From: Rhodospirillaceae bacterium
Lineage (GTDB): Bacteria > Pseudomonadota > Alphaproteobacteria > Bin65
Length of the DNA: 64,000 bases
Direction of reading: 5' to 3'
Assembly (NCBI GenBank): GCA_009840595.1
Contig: VXNK01000001.1
Coordinates: 1 to 64,000, forward strand
Shown: positions 19,066 to 27,990 of the stretch, one piece after another
How the letters are laid out: every line of letters starts with the position of its first letter
How positions within the stretch are numbered: the first letter of the stretch is position 1
Notes under the pieces: generated by a model
What the model was told of the DNA's origin: nothing
Database searches by the model: none
The model's input: only the letters and a program-made list of their open reading frames with translations
Made by a program: the position numbers and the translations under genes

Positions 19066-20751
19066 ATGATTACCCGCCGGGATTTCGCAACGGCCGGCGC
19101 CGCCGCAGCCCTGCTCGCCGGATCGGGTTCGCTGGGCCGGCTGGCCGCGCAGCAGAAGCTGACGCAGGACAAGCTGCTCGCCTTCGAACCGGTCGGGCAG
19201 GTGACCCTGCTGCATTTCACCGATATCCACGCCCAGCTCTCGCCGCTCTATTTCCGCGAACCGTCGGTCAATCTCGGGGTCGGCGCGGTCAAGGGTCTGC
19301 CGCCGCATATCACCGGCGCGGCGCTGTTGAAGAAATACGGGCTGAAGCCGGGCAGCGCGGAGGCATACGCGCTTTCGAACGTCGATTTCGCCCGCCTGGC
19401 GGCGTCCTACGGCCGGCTCGGCGGGATCGATCGCATGGCGACGGCGGTTGAGGCCATCCGCGCCGAACGTCCCGGCAGGACGTTGCTGCTCGACGGCGGC
19501 GATACGTGGCAGGGCGACTATGTTTCGCTGAAGACGCGCGGCGGCAGCATGGTCGAGGCCATGAATGCTCTCGGCGTCGATGTCATGACCGCCCATTGGG
19601 AATTCACCTACGGAACCGACCGGGTGCAGGAAATTGTCGAGGACGAACTGAAATTCCCCTTCCTCGCCGGAAATGTGCGCGATACGGAATGGAACGAGGG
19701 CGTCTTCGAGAGCACGCAGTATTTCGAGCGCGGCGGGCTCAATATCGCCGTTATCGGCCAGGCCTTCCCCTTCACGCCGATCGCCAACCCGCGCCACCTG
19801 ATCGAAAACTGGTCGTTCGGCATCCGCGAAAAGGAAATCCGCAAGACCGTGGCGGCGGCCCGGAAGAAAGCCGACCTGGTCGTTCTGCTGAGCCATAACG
19901 GCTTCGACGTCGACCGCAAGCTGGCGTCGCGGGTCGACGGGATCGACGTCATCCTGACCGGCCATACCCACGATGCACTGCCCGAGGCGGTGCAGGTGCG
20001 CGATACCCTGCTCGTCGCCTCCGGCTCCCACGGCAAATACCTGTCGCGCCTCGATCTGGACGTGAAGAACCGCAAGGTCGCCGGGTTCCGCTACCGGCTG
20101 ATCCCGCTGTTCAGCGACGCCATCGCGCCGGACCCGAAGATGAAGGCGCTGCTCGACAGGCTGCGCGCGCCGCACCGGGCGGTGACGGAGAAGGTGATCG
20201 GCCGGACCGATACGCTGCTCTACCGCCGGGGCAACTTCAACGGCACCTTCGACGACCTGATCTGCAACGCCCTGCTCGAAGAGCGGGACGCCGAGATTTC
20301 CTTGTCGCCGGGTTTCCGCTGGGGCGCGTCGCTGCTGCCCGGGCAGGATATCTCCATGAACGACGTCTACAACCAGACGGCGATCACCTATCCGGCGGCC
20401 TACCGGATCAAATTCACCGGCGCGTTCCTCAAGACCGTGCTGGAAGACGTGGCCGACAACATCTTCAACCCGGACCCCTATTACCAGCAGGGCGGGGACA
20501 TGGTGCGCGTCGGCGGGCTGAATTACGACATCGATGTCGGCAGGAAGATCGGCCACCGCATTTCCAACATGACGCTGATGCGCAACGGCGAGGCGATCGA
20601 CCCGGCCCGGGAATACACGGTGTCCGGCTGGGCCTCGGTCAACCCCGACACAAAAGGCCCGCCGATCTGGGAGGTCGTCGCCGGCTATATCGGCCGCAAG
20701 AAGATCATCACGCAGCCCGCACGCGGAAAGATCCGCGTCAGCGGCGTCTGA
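19066..20751 (+). CDS. soxB: Thiosulfohydrolase SoxB
   Basis: Tat-like ITRRDFATAG; LLHFTDIHAQLSPLYFREPS; GGDTWQGDY...LGVDVMTAHWEFTYG. Confidence 0.95.
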   Translation: MITRRDFATAGAAAALLAGSGSLGRLAAQQKLTQDKLLAFEPVGQVTLLHFTDIHAQLSPLYFREPSVNLGVGAVKGLPPHITGAALLKKYGLKPGSAEAYALSNVDFARLAASYGRLGGIDRMATAVEAIRAERPGRTLLLDGGDTWQGDYVSLKTRGGSMVEAMNALGVDVMTAHWEFTYGTDRVQEIVEDELKFPFLAGNVRDTEWNEGVFESTQYFERGGLNIAVIGQAFPFTPIANPRHLIENWSFGIREKEIRKTVAAARKKADLVVLLSHNGFDVDRKLASRVDGIDVILTGHTHDALPEAVQVRDTLLVASGSHGKYLSRLDLDVKNRKVAGFRYRLIPLFSDAIAPDPKMKALLDRLRAPHRAVTEKVIGRTDTLLYRRGNFNGTFDDLICNALLEERDAEISLSPGFRWGASLLPGQDISMNDVYNQTAITYPAAYRIKFTGAFLKTVLEDVADNIFNPDPYYQQGGDMVRVGGLNYDIDVGRKIGHRISNMTLMRNGEAIDPAREYTVSGWASVNPDTKGPPIWEVVAGYIGRKKIITQPARGKIRVSGV

Positions 20752-20758
20752 GCCGGCC

Positions 20759-21502
20759 GTGCTGGAGGACATCAGCTATCCGGGCGTCCTGCTGGCCGGC
20801 ATCCTGACCTTCCTGTCGCCCTGCATCCTGCCGATCGTGCCGCCCTATCTCGCCTATCTCGGCGGCATCACGCTCGACCAGATCGACGTCGAAGGGCAGA
20901 CCGACCGGGCCAAGGCGCTCAAGGTCTTCCGCGCCGCCTTCTTCTTCGTTCTCGGCTTTACGACGGTGTTCGTCGCCATGGGACTGGCGGCGTCCGCCAT
21001 CGGGCGCTTCGTCGGCGACAATATCGACATTCTGGCGACCGTCGCCGGCATCCTGATCATCGTTCTGGGCCTGCACTTCGTCGGCGTTTTCCGGATCGGC
21101 TTCCTGTTCCGCGAAGCGCGCTTCCAGGTCGACCGCAAGCCGGCGGGCGCGGCCGGCGGCTATGTCATCGGGCTGGCCTTTGCCTTCGGCTGGACGCCCT
21201 GCGTCGGCCCGGTGCTGACCGGCATCCTGATGCTGGCCGCGGGCAAGGAAACGGCGCTGGAAGGCGGCTTTCTGCTCGGCGTCTACGCGCTCGGCATCGG
21301 CGTGCCGTTCCTGGTCGCCGCGCTCTTCGCCGGGGCGTTCCTCCGTTTTATGAAACGCTTCCGCCGCTTCATCCCGTGGGTCGAGCGCGCGCTCGGCGCC
21401 CTCCTCATCCTCACCGGCGTCCTGTTCATCACCGGCTCGCTGAACGAGATCGGCTTCTGGATCCAGGAAGCCTTTCCGGGGCTGGCGAAGCTGGCGGGAT
21501 AG
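20759..21502 (+). CDS. ccdA: CcdA/SoxV-type thiol-disulfide transporter
   Basis: GILTFLSPCILPIVPPYLAYLGG and GWTPCVGPVLTGIL; GTG start; immediately after soxB. Confidence 0.85.
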   Translation: MLEDISYPGVLLAGILTFLSPCILPIVPPYLAYLGGITLDQIDVEGQTDRAKALKVFRAAFFFVLGFTTVFVAMGLAASAIGRFVGDNIDILATVAGILIIVLGLHFVGVFRIGFLFREARFQVDRKPAGAAGGYVIGLAFAFGWTPCVGPVLTGILMLAAGKETALEGGFLLGVYALGIGVPFLVAALFAGAFLRFMKRFRRFIPWVERALGALLILTGVLFITGSLNEIGFWIQEAFPGLAKLAG

Positions 21503-21514
21503 GCAGGACGGCCG

Positions 21515-22267
21515 CTATCCCAGGTGCAGCCAGATCAGCCGGTCGAAGGAGCGCAATTCGCGCAGGTTGTTGATGACGCGGAGCGCGCTCTTGTCCTTCC
21601 CGGCAAGGATCAGCCGGCGGATCGAATCGAGGCTGCCGTCGAACAGGCGCTTGAAGGCCGGATGGCCGCGTTCGCGCGGGCCCGCTTCGCGCTGGCAGCG
21701 CTCGTACCAGTGCTTCAGCGCGGCAAAGCGCTTGTCCATCTCCGCGACCTGGGCGGCATCGCCGAAGTCCGGCGGTTTCCGGCGATAGGCCCAGGCGCCG
21801 TCCATCGCCCGGTTCATGGCTGCGATGCAGTCGCTGTAGATCCACAGGCCGTTGCGCTTGCGCAGCGCCGCGAGGCGGCCGGCTACCGGCTTGAGGTGCG
21901 CGGCGGCAGCGTCCCTCTCGTCCGCGTCCACGGCGGCGAGGGCGGCGGACAGGGTCTTCGCCACCGCCGCGATATCGCCTTTGACGGCGCCGTCTCCGGC
22001 CAGCTTGCCGGGCGGATTCGCGCCGAAGGCCGCGGATACGGCGGCCCATTTCTCCGTCGCCTCGTCGAGCTCGGCCCCGGCGACCGCCAGATTGCCGGTG
22101 CGCAGGTAGAATTGCGCGAAGCGGACATGCTTCATCGCCGCGCCCACCTTCAGGTGGAAATCGTCGATGCCGCCGGCGAAAGCCGGACCGGCCGGCCCCA
22201 TGAACGAGAGCGCCAGCATCAGGCCCAGAACGGGCCCGGCAACCATCTCGGGGAGCAGCGGTCTCAT
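21515..22267 (-). CDS. Secreted hypothetical protein
   Basis: Signal peptide and intact ORF overlapping the next gene by 4 bp; no recognised family. Confidence 0.6.
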   Translation of the reverse strand: MRPLLPEMVAGPVLGLMLALSFMGPAGPAFAGGIDDFHLKVGAAMKHVRFAQFYLRTGNLAVAGAELDEATEKWAAVSAAFGANPPGKLAGDGAVKGDIAAVAKTLSAALAAVDADERDAAAAHLKPVAGRLAALRKRNGLWIYSDCIAAMNRAMDGAWAYRRKPPDFGDAAQVAEMDKRFAALKHWYERCQREAGPRERGHPAFKRLFDGSLDSIRRLILAGKDKSALRVINNLRELRSFDRLIWLHLG

Positions 22268-23154
22268 CGGAATTTGTCCTCCAGGAATTCCGCCATCCGG
22301 TCGGCGACGTCCTCGGCGTAGAAATCCAGAAACATGTGGTCCGCTTCCTCGACAACGGCGAAGCCGACGCGCGGGTTCTTCACCCCGGCCATCTTCGCGA
22401 TCAGGTCGGGCACCACCCGGTCTTCCCGGCCGGCCAGCACGAGCAGCGGCGCGCCCCGATAGGCGCCGAGCAGGCCCGGCGTGTCGCGGCCGGGATCGTT
22501 ACGGTGGTAGTCGACGAAGCTGCTCGCCGCCACCGTCGCGCTTGGGCAGGACAGGAAGGGATGGTCCCTGAGCAGGGCGTCCCCCCTGGCGGCTGCCGCC
22601 TTCACGTCGGCGAGACGGTCGCGCTTGTGGCGCGTCCGGTAGGCTGAGTCGGCCCGCTCGGCGCTCCAGGTCGCCGGCGCCAGGGCGACCGCGGCGACCA
22701 GCGCGCCCGGCGGCGCCTTCAGCGCGTAGTGCACGATCTGGTTGCCGCCGCGCGAATGGCCGAACACCGCGACCTTTCCTGCGCCCTGCCGGTCCAGCCA
22801 GTCGCGCCACAGGCCGATCTCCCGGACCGCGTTGCTGTGCTTGTGCCGGTGTACCGCCTCGCACGGATACATGCCGGTGCGGGCCGATTCGCCGAGCGAC
22901 AGGGTGATGGCGAGCGACGGGAGTTCCCGTTCGGCCAGCGCATTCTGGACGCCCGCGACGGTCTCCTGCCCCAGATGGGCCATGCTGCCGTGAACCATGA
23001 GGACGGCGCCGTCCGCCAGCGATGCGCCGTCCGGGACCAGCAGCCTGCCGAGGAGAATCCGGTCGCCGTCCGCAAGCCGTACGGTCTTCGCGGCAGCCTC
23101 GCCCGCCGCCGCGGAGAGCGAAAGCGCCAGGAGCAGGACGAATATTCTTTGCAT
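22264..23154 (-). CDS. Alpha/beta hydrolase, secreted
   Basis: Signal peptide, GHSRGG nucleophile elbow, AGREDRVVPD acid region, EEADHMFLD His region. Confidence 0.75.
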   Translation of the reverse strand: MQRIFVLLLALSLSAAAGEAAAKTVRLADGDRILLGRLLVPDGASLADGAVLMVHGSMAHLGQETVAGVQNALAERELPSLAITLSLGESARTGMYPCEAVHRHKHSNAVREIGLWRDWLDRQGAGKVAVFGHSRGGNQIVHYALKAPPGALVAAVALAPATWSAERADSAYRTRHKRDRLADVKAAAARGDALLRDHPFLSCPSATVAASSFVDYHRNDPGRDTPGLLGAYRGAPLLVLAGREDRVVPDLIAKMAGVKNPRVGFAVVEEADHMFLDFYAEDVADRMAEFLEDKFR

Positions 23155-23212
23155 CGCGCGCTTCGGGACTATGTGATTCCGGGTGCCTCCGGCAGCCGGG
23201 CGGATATCTTAC

Positions 23213-23228
23213 ATTCACGCCCGCGAAT
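23213..23228. promoter_or_regulatory. ATTC-N8-GAAT palindrome, putative SqrR/BigR-type operator
   Basis: ATTCACGCCCGCGAAT, directly abutting TATGAT (23228-23233) -10-like element upstream of soxW-like gene. Confidence 0.5.
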
Positions 23229-23271
23229 ATGATAGACTGCCGGCATCCGCACAGAGAAGGGAGTTGGGACG

Positions 23272-23943
23272 ATGATCGAGCGGCGGCAATTCCTGATCGG
23301 CGGCGGCGCCGCGGCAGTCGCGCTCGGGGCGGGCGGTCTGACCGGTCCGGCGCGGGCGAGCAACCCGGACTGGGTGCCGGGCTACCGCGCCACCGTGGAC
23401 GATGACGGCCTGCATACCCAGCCCTGGTTCCATCAGGGCTTCCTCGACATGAAGGAAGACCTTGCGGAAGCCGCCGCCGGCGGCAAGCGCCTCATGGTGA
23501 TCTGGGAGCAGAAGGGCTGCCCCTATTGCCGGGAAATGCACAAGCGAAACCTCGCGCTGAGACCGATCAACGACTACATCCGCGAACATTTCCTGGTCGT
23601 GCAGCTCAACATGTGGGGTTCGCGCGAGACGACGGATTTCGACGGCAAGGCGATGGAAGAGAAGGCGCTGGCCCGGCGCTGGCGGGTGAACTTCACGCCG
23701 ACGGTCAATTTCTTCCCGCCGACGGTGGCGGAGGTCGAAGGCAAGTCGGGCCTTGAGGTGGAGGTCGCGCGCATGCCGGGCTACCTGAAACCCGCGCATT
23801 TCCTCACCTACATGGAATTCGTCCGGGACGAGGGCTACAAGAAAGAGGACTTCCAGCGCTATCTGCTGACCAAGTTCCGCGCCATCCACGACAAGGGCGG
23901 CGACCCGTTCCGCCTCGACAAGCTGACCCGGCCGCAATCGTAG
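23272..23943 (+). CDS. SoxW-like thioredoxin-family protein (copy 1)
   Basis: Tat-like ERRQFLIGGG; VIWEQKGCPYCREMH; TPTVNFFP; ARMPGYLKP. Confidence 0.8.
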   Translation: MIERRQFLIGGGAAAVALGAGGLTGPARASNPDWVPGYRATVDDDGLHTQPWFHQGFLDMKEDLAEAAAGGKRLMVIWEQKGCPYCREMHKRNLALRPINDYIREHFLVVQLNMWGSRETTDFDGKAMEEKALARRWRVNFTPTVNFFPPTVAEVEGKSGLEVEVARMPGYLKPAHFLTYMEFVRDEGYKKEDFQRYLLTKFRAIHDKGGDPFRLDKLTRPQS

Positions 23944-23954
23944 GAGCGGATACG

Positions 23955-24524
23955 ATGCGCAGGTTGATTTTCGCTTTCGCTGCGCTGTTCGCGCTGGCCG
24001 CCGTCGCGAAGGCCGACGAGGTCAAGGTCGGCGGCGACGGCCTGTATCACCAGGACTGGTTTCTCCAGAGCTTCCTCGACCTGAAGGAAGACCTTCAGGA
24101 GGCGGCCGATGCCGGCAAGCGCCTCGTCATCCTCTGGGAGCAGAAGGGCTGCCCCTATTGCAAGGAGTTGCATCACGTCAATTTCGTCGACCCGGCGATC
24201 CGCAAGTATCTCCAGGCGAATTTCGTCGTCCTGCAGCTCGATGTCTGGGGCGCGCGGCCGGTGACCGATTTCGATGGCAAGGAAATGTCCGAGAAGAAGC
24301 TGGCGCGGCGCTACGGCGTCCGCTTCACGCCGACCATCCAGTTCCTGCCGGCGACGGTCGCGGCGACGGAAGGCAAGGCCGGCAAGGCCCTCGAAGTCAC
24401 CCGGATGCCCGGCTATCTGGAGCCGGCGCCGTTCCTCATCATGTTCCGCTATGTGCGCGAAAAAGCCTACGAGAAAACGCCGTTCCGGAAATACCTGCGC
24501 GCCGAGATGAAGCGGTCGGGGTAA
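23955..24524 (+). CDS. SoxW-like thioredoxin-family protein (copy 2)
   Basis: Signal peptide; ILWEQKGCPYCKELH; FTPTIQFLPATV; TRMPGYLEP; clear tandem paralogue of 23272..23943. Confidence 0.8.
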   Translation: MRRLIFAFAALFALAAVAKADEVKVGGDGLYHQDWFLQSFLDLKEDLQEAADAGKRLVILWEQKGCPYCKELHHVNFVDPAIRKYLQANFVVLQLDVWGARPVTDFDGKEMSEKKLARRYGVRFTPTIQFLPATVAATEGKAGKALEVTRMPGYLEPAPFLIMFRYVREKAYEKTPFRKYLRAEMKRSG

Positions 24525-24527
24525 AGG

Positions 24528-24672
24528 TATCTCCCGGTGTCGCCCCGGCAGACCAACGGGAGAGCCGGGGCTCGGAGCCTGTCCTGATCTTGTCGAAGGG
24601 GCCGACCCGAGAGTCCGTGCCGGGGGACACTTCTGGACCCCGGATCGTCGCTGCGCTCCGTCCGGGGTGACA
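24528..24672. repeat. Interspersed palindromic intergenic repeat (family A, copy 1)
   Basis: GACCCCGGATCGTCGCTGCGCTCCGTCCGGGGTGAC and GTCGCCCCGGCAGACCAACGGGAGAGCCGGGG match the reverse complement of 54759-54867 apart from a few bases. Confidence 0.75.
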
Positions 24673-24780
24673 AGGGAGGGGGTCGGAGACGGTGACTAGA
24701 GCGCCTGATTTATATTTCGAAATAATAAAATAACGGAATTTCCTAGTTTAGGGTCGAGCTAAACATGGTCGAATTCTTCT

Positions 24781-25227
24781 TTATCGGTCGTCTCGACGAG
24801 AATTGTAACCGCAGAAATTCGCTAACCGCCCCATGTTTCTGGTTTCTTGGTTCAAAACGGTAGCAATCCACTGTCTTTGTCCTTCTCCGAGCGCCACCAC
24901 TCCCCATATAGCTGAAGAATCGTTCTTCCATGATTCTTCGCATATCATTCCCTTGTCCTTGTAATACTTGAGCACATGCAACATCTCCGTTGCTCTTGAA
25001 AGAAAATCTGTCAATTTTTCTAAATCAGGTCCAGCTTCATCTACATCTCTTGCTAGCGTCAGAAGAGAAATATAGGAAGCGGCCTCCACAGCGTTGTAAC
25101 CAGACATTTGACTTGTCATGGCTAGCCCAGCACCTTCCGGAGTGAGTTCATAGCCAAGATGCTTTAGATGCTTTTCCGCATCCCGGAGCATCTTTCTGCT
25201 CGGCCTCTTACGCCTCTTCGAGAACAT
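24781..25227 (-). CDS. Hypothetical protein in AT-rich island
   Basis: Only long ORF in a low-GC block; no family recognised. Confidence 0.5.
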   Translation of the reverse strand: MFSKRRKRPSRKMLRDAEKHLKHLGYELTPEGAGLAMTSQMSGYNAVEAASYISLLTLARDVDEAGPDLEKLTDFLSRATEMLHVLKYYKDKGMICEESWKNDSSAIWGVVALGEGQRQWIATVLNQETRNMGRLANFCGYNSRRDDR

Positions 25228-25279
25228 CGGTAAAGCGCATTCGTCGTCTCTTAGCGCGAGCGGTCTGTATTACCGAAAT

Positions 25280-25504
25280 TTACACATTCTTGATCACGAA
25301 CCGGTAAACTCCGCCGTCCTCGCCCGATTCCATCAGTTCGCAGCCGGTCTGGCGGCAGAAGGCCTCGAAATCCGCCGTCGCGCCCGGGTCGGTCGCGTGC
25401 ACTTCCAGCAGGCCGCCGGACGCCATTTTCTTGAGAGCCTTCTTCGCCTTGAGGATCGGCAGGGGGCAGTTCAGGCCCTTGGTGTCGAGGAACTGGTCGG
25501 CCAT
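25280..25504 (-). CDS. tusA: TusA-family sulfurtransferase
   Basis: LDTKGLNCPLPILKAKKALKKMASGGLLEVHATDPGATADFEAFCRQTG; start ATG at 25504. Confidence 0.9.
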   Translation of the reverse strand: MADQFLDTKGLNCPLPILKAKKALKKMASGGLLEVHATDPGATADFEAFCRQTGCELMESGEDGGVYRFVIKNV

Positions 25505-25646
25505 CGGCGGGGGTCTTCCTTCGTCTGTTGTTGCGGTCCGGCGGCGCCGCGCCGCAATCTGGGTCGCCGCAGCCGTTCTGTCATCCCGGCAGGCGCACGA
25601 AACATCCGGCAAATTGTCCGGGCCAACAGATTATCCGGGGTGGCGA

Positions 25647-25676
25647 TTGCCATTCATTCAAAATATTGAATACAAT
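25647..25676 (+). promoter_or_regulatory. Putative promoter with exact ATTC-N8-GAAT operator in spacer
   Basis: TTGCCA (25647-25652), 18-nt spacer, TACAAT (25671-25676); ATTCAAAATATTGAAT at 25656-25671; divergent tusA/HDAC-YeeE-lip intergenic. Confidence 0.55.
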
Positions 25677-25745
25677 ATCCGGCAGCCCGTCAATGGGGCG
25701 GGCGGACGGCCGGAGACCGGGGCTCTGACTCAGCGCAGGATCAGC

Positions 25746-26903
25746 ATGGCAGCGGCATCCCGGCCGGTCTTCGTCGGGCACGAAATCTATCGCCGCGCCG
25801 CCTATGGCGGCAACCACCCGCTGGCGATTCCGCGGGTCGAGACGGCGGTAGACCTGTGCCGCGACCTCGGCTGGATCGACCCGGCAGCCTGGGTCGAAAG
25901 CCCGGTCGCCGGCGCCGCGACCCTCGGCCGGTTCCACGATCCCGCCTATATCGAGGCGCTGCGCCGGGCCGACGAGGACGGCGAGATCGCGCCGGAAACG
26001 CGCGGGCGCTACAATCTCGGCACTCTGGAAAATCCCGTGTTTGCCGGCGTGTTCCGGCGCGCCTCGACCTCGGTCGGCGGTTCGATCGCCGCGGCGGAGC
26101 AGGCGCTGGCCGGCCGGATCGCCTACCATCCGGCGGGCGGCACCCATCACGGCCGGCCGGACCGGGCGAGCGGCTTCTGCTATTTCAACGACCCGGTCTT
26201 CGCCATCCTGACCGCGCTGGACGCCGGTATCGGCCGGCTGGTTCATGCCGATCTCGACGCCCATCACGGCGACGGCGTGCAGGACGCCTTCGCCGGCGAC
26301 CCCCGGGTCTACACGATCTCGATCCACGAGCGCGAGCGCTGGCCCCATACCGGCGCGCTGGACGATACCGGCGGCGGCCAAAGCTGCAACCTGCCGGTGG
26401 CGCCCGGCTTTACGGACGCTGATCTGGACCTGCTGATGGCGGATGTCGTGCTGCCGCTGGTCCGCCGGGCGGCGCCGGAACTAGTCGTCGTCACCTGCGG
26501 CGCCGACGGGCTGGCCGGCGATCCGCTGTCCCGGATGGCGCTCACCAACCGGGCGCTGTGGGACGCCGCCTCGGCACTGGCCGCCGAGGCGCCGGGCGCT
26601 GTCATCCTGGGCGGCGGCGGCTACAATCCGTGGACGGTCGCCCGCTGCTGGGCCGGCCTGTGGGGCGTGCTCAACGGCTTTGCGTTGCCGGACCGGCTGC
26701 CGCCCGCCGCGGTCCGGCGGCTGGAAGGGCTGGATTGCGACCTGGTCGACGAGGAAGACCGCGACCCGCGCTGGTTGACGACACTGGCCGACGAACGGCA
26801 AGACAGGACGGCGCGGCCCGGGACGGCGGCGCTGGCGCGGCGCGCGCTGAACGTGCCGCGGCGCGGGCGCTGGAGCGCCGGCGTGCAGCGGGCGGCGGCG
26901 TAG
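25746..26903 (+). CDS. AcuC/histone deacetylase-family protein
   Basis: HPAGGTHHGRPDRASGFCYFNDPV, HADLDAHHGDGVQDAF, GGGGYNPWTVARCW. Confidence 0.88.
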   Translation: MAAASRPVFVGHEIYRRAAYGGNHPLAIPRVETAVDLCRDLGWIDPAAWVESPVAGAATLGRFHDPAYIEALRRADEDGEIAPETRGRYNLGTLENPVFAGVFRRASTSVGGSIAAAEQALAGRIAYHPAGGTHHGRPDRASGFCYFNDPVFAILTALDAGIGRLVHADLDAHHGDGVQDAFAGDPRVYTISIHERERWPHTGALDDTGGGQSCNLPVAPGFTDADLDLLMADVVLPLVRRAAPELVVVTCGADGLAGDPLSRMALTNRALWDAASALAAEAPGAVILGGGGYNPWTVARCWAGLWGVLNGFALPDRLPPAAVRRLEGLDCDLVDEEDRDPRWLTTLADERQDRTARPGTAALARRALNVPRRGRWSAGVQRAAA

Positions 26904-26931
26904 CGGATTTGCCCGGAGGAGGGAGCGGACC

Positions 26932-27990
26932 TTGGAGACGGTAACCCTGATGGCGCTCGCCGGTCTTGTCATCGGCTTCGGTTTCGGCTTCGTCATCGAG
27001 CGGACGAATTTCTGCACCATGGGCGCGATTTCGGACGCCGCGACCTTCGGCGACTTCCGCCGCTTCCGGGCCTGGATGCTGGCGATGGCGGTCGCGATAA
27101 TCGGCGCCCAGGCCCTGCACGGCGCGGAGATGATCGATCTCGGCGAGTCGATCTACCTCACGGCGAATCTCGGCTGGCTCGGCGCGATCCTCGGCGGGCT
27201 GCTGTTCGGCTTCGGCATGACCATCGCCGGCGGTTGCGGCACCCGCAACCTGGTGCGCTTCGGCGCCGGCGACCTGCGCTCGCTGGTCGTCCTCCTGGTG
27301 CTCGGCATCTTCGCCTACATGACGCTGCGCGGCCTGACCGGGCTGGTCCGCGTCGAACTCGAAAGCGCGGCCAACGTCGATCTGGAGGCGGCCGGCATCG
27401 ATTCCCAGGGGATCGGGGTCCTGCTGGCCGGCCTCTTCGGCGCATCGGCCGGGACCGTGAACCTGGTGGTCGCCGTCGTCGCCGTCGCCGGCCTGCTGAT
27501 CTGGTGCTTCATGGATGGCGCATTCCGGCGCTCGCCGCGCAACATCGTCGCCGGACTGGGCGTCGGCCTCGCCATCGTTGCCGGCTGGTACGCCACCGGC
27601 GTCCTCGGCTACGACGATTTCGAGCCGGCGCCTCTGACCTCGCTGACCTATGTCGCGCCGACCGGCAACGCGCTGGTCTATCTGATGACCTTCACCGGCG
27701 CGACGATCAACTTCGGCATCGCCAGCGTCGGCGGCGTGATCCTCGGCGCCTTCGTCTCCGCGATCCTGCGCGGCAATTTCCATCTGGCAACCTTCGCCGA
27801 CGTCCAGGACATGCTGCGCAACATCTCCGGCGGCGCGCTCATGGGCGTCGGCGGCGTGATGGCGCTGGGCTGCACCATCGGCCAGGGGCTCACCGGCATT
27901 TCGACCCTTGCGCTGGGCTCCGTGCTCGCCATTCTGGCGATTATCGCCGGCGGGATCGCCGGGCTGAAATATATCGAGTGGCGCCTCTGA
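26932..27990 (+). CDS. YeeE/YedE-family (TsuA-like) sulfur-compound transporter
   Basis: Multi-TM; conserved Cys contexts ERTNFCTMGAISD, GMTIAGGCGTRNLVRFGAGDLR, ALGCTIGQGLTG. Confidence 0.85.
   Translation: METVTLMALAGLVIGFGFGFVIERTNFCTMGAISDAATFGDFRRFRAWMLAMAVAIIGAQALHGAEMIDLGESIYLTANLGWLGAILGGLLFGFGMTIAGGCGTRNLVRFGAGDLRSLVVLLVLGIFAYMTLRGLTGLVRVELESAANVDLEAAGIDSQGIGVLLAGLFGASAGTVNLVVAVVAVAGLLIWCFMDGAFRRSPRNIVAGLGVGLAIVAGWYATGVLGYDDFEPAPLTSLTYVAPTGNALVYLMTFTGATINFGIASVGGVILGAFVSAILRGNFHLATFADVQDMLRNISGGALMGVGGVMALGCTIGQGLTGISTLALGSVLAILAIIAGGIAGLKYIEWRL

Noticed and set aside
18634-20772. 712-aa minus-strand ORF
   Set aside because: Antisense shadow of soxA/soxB.
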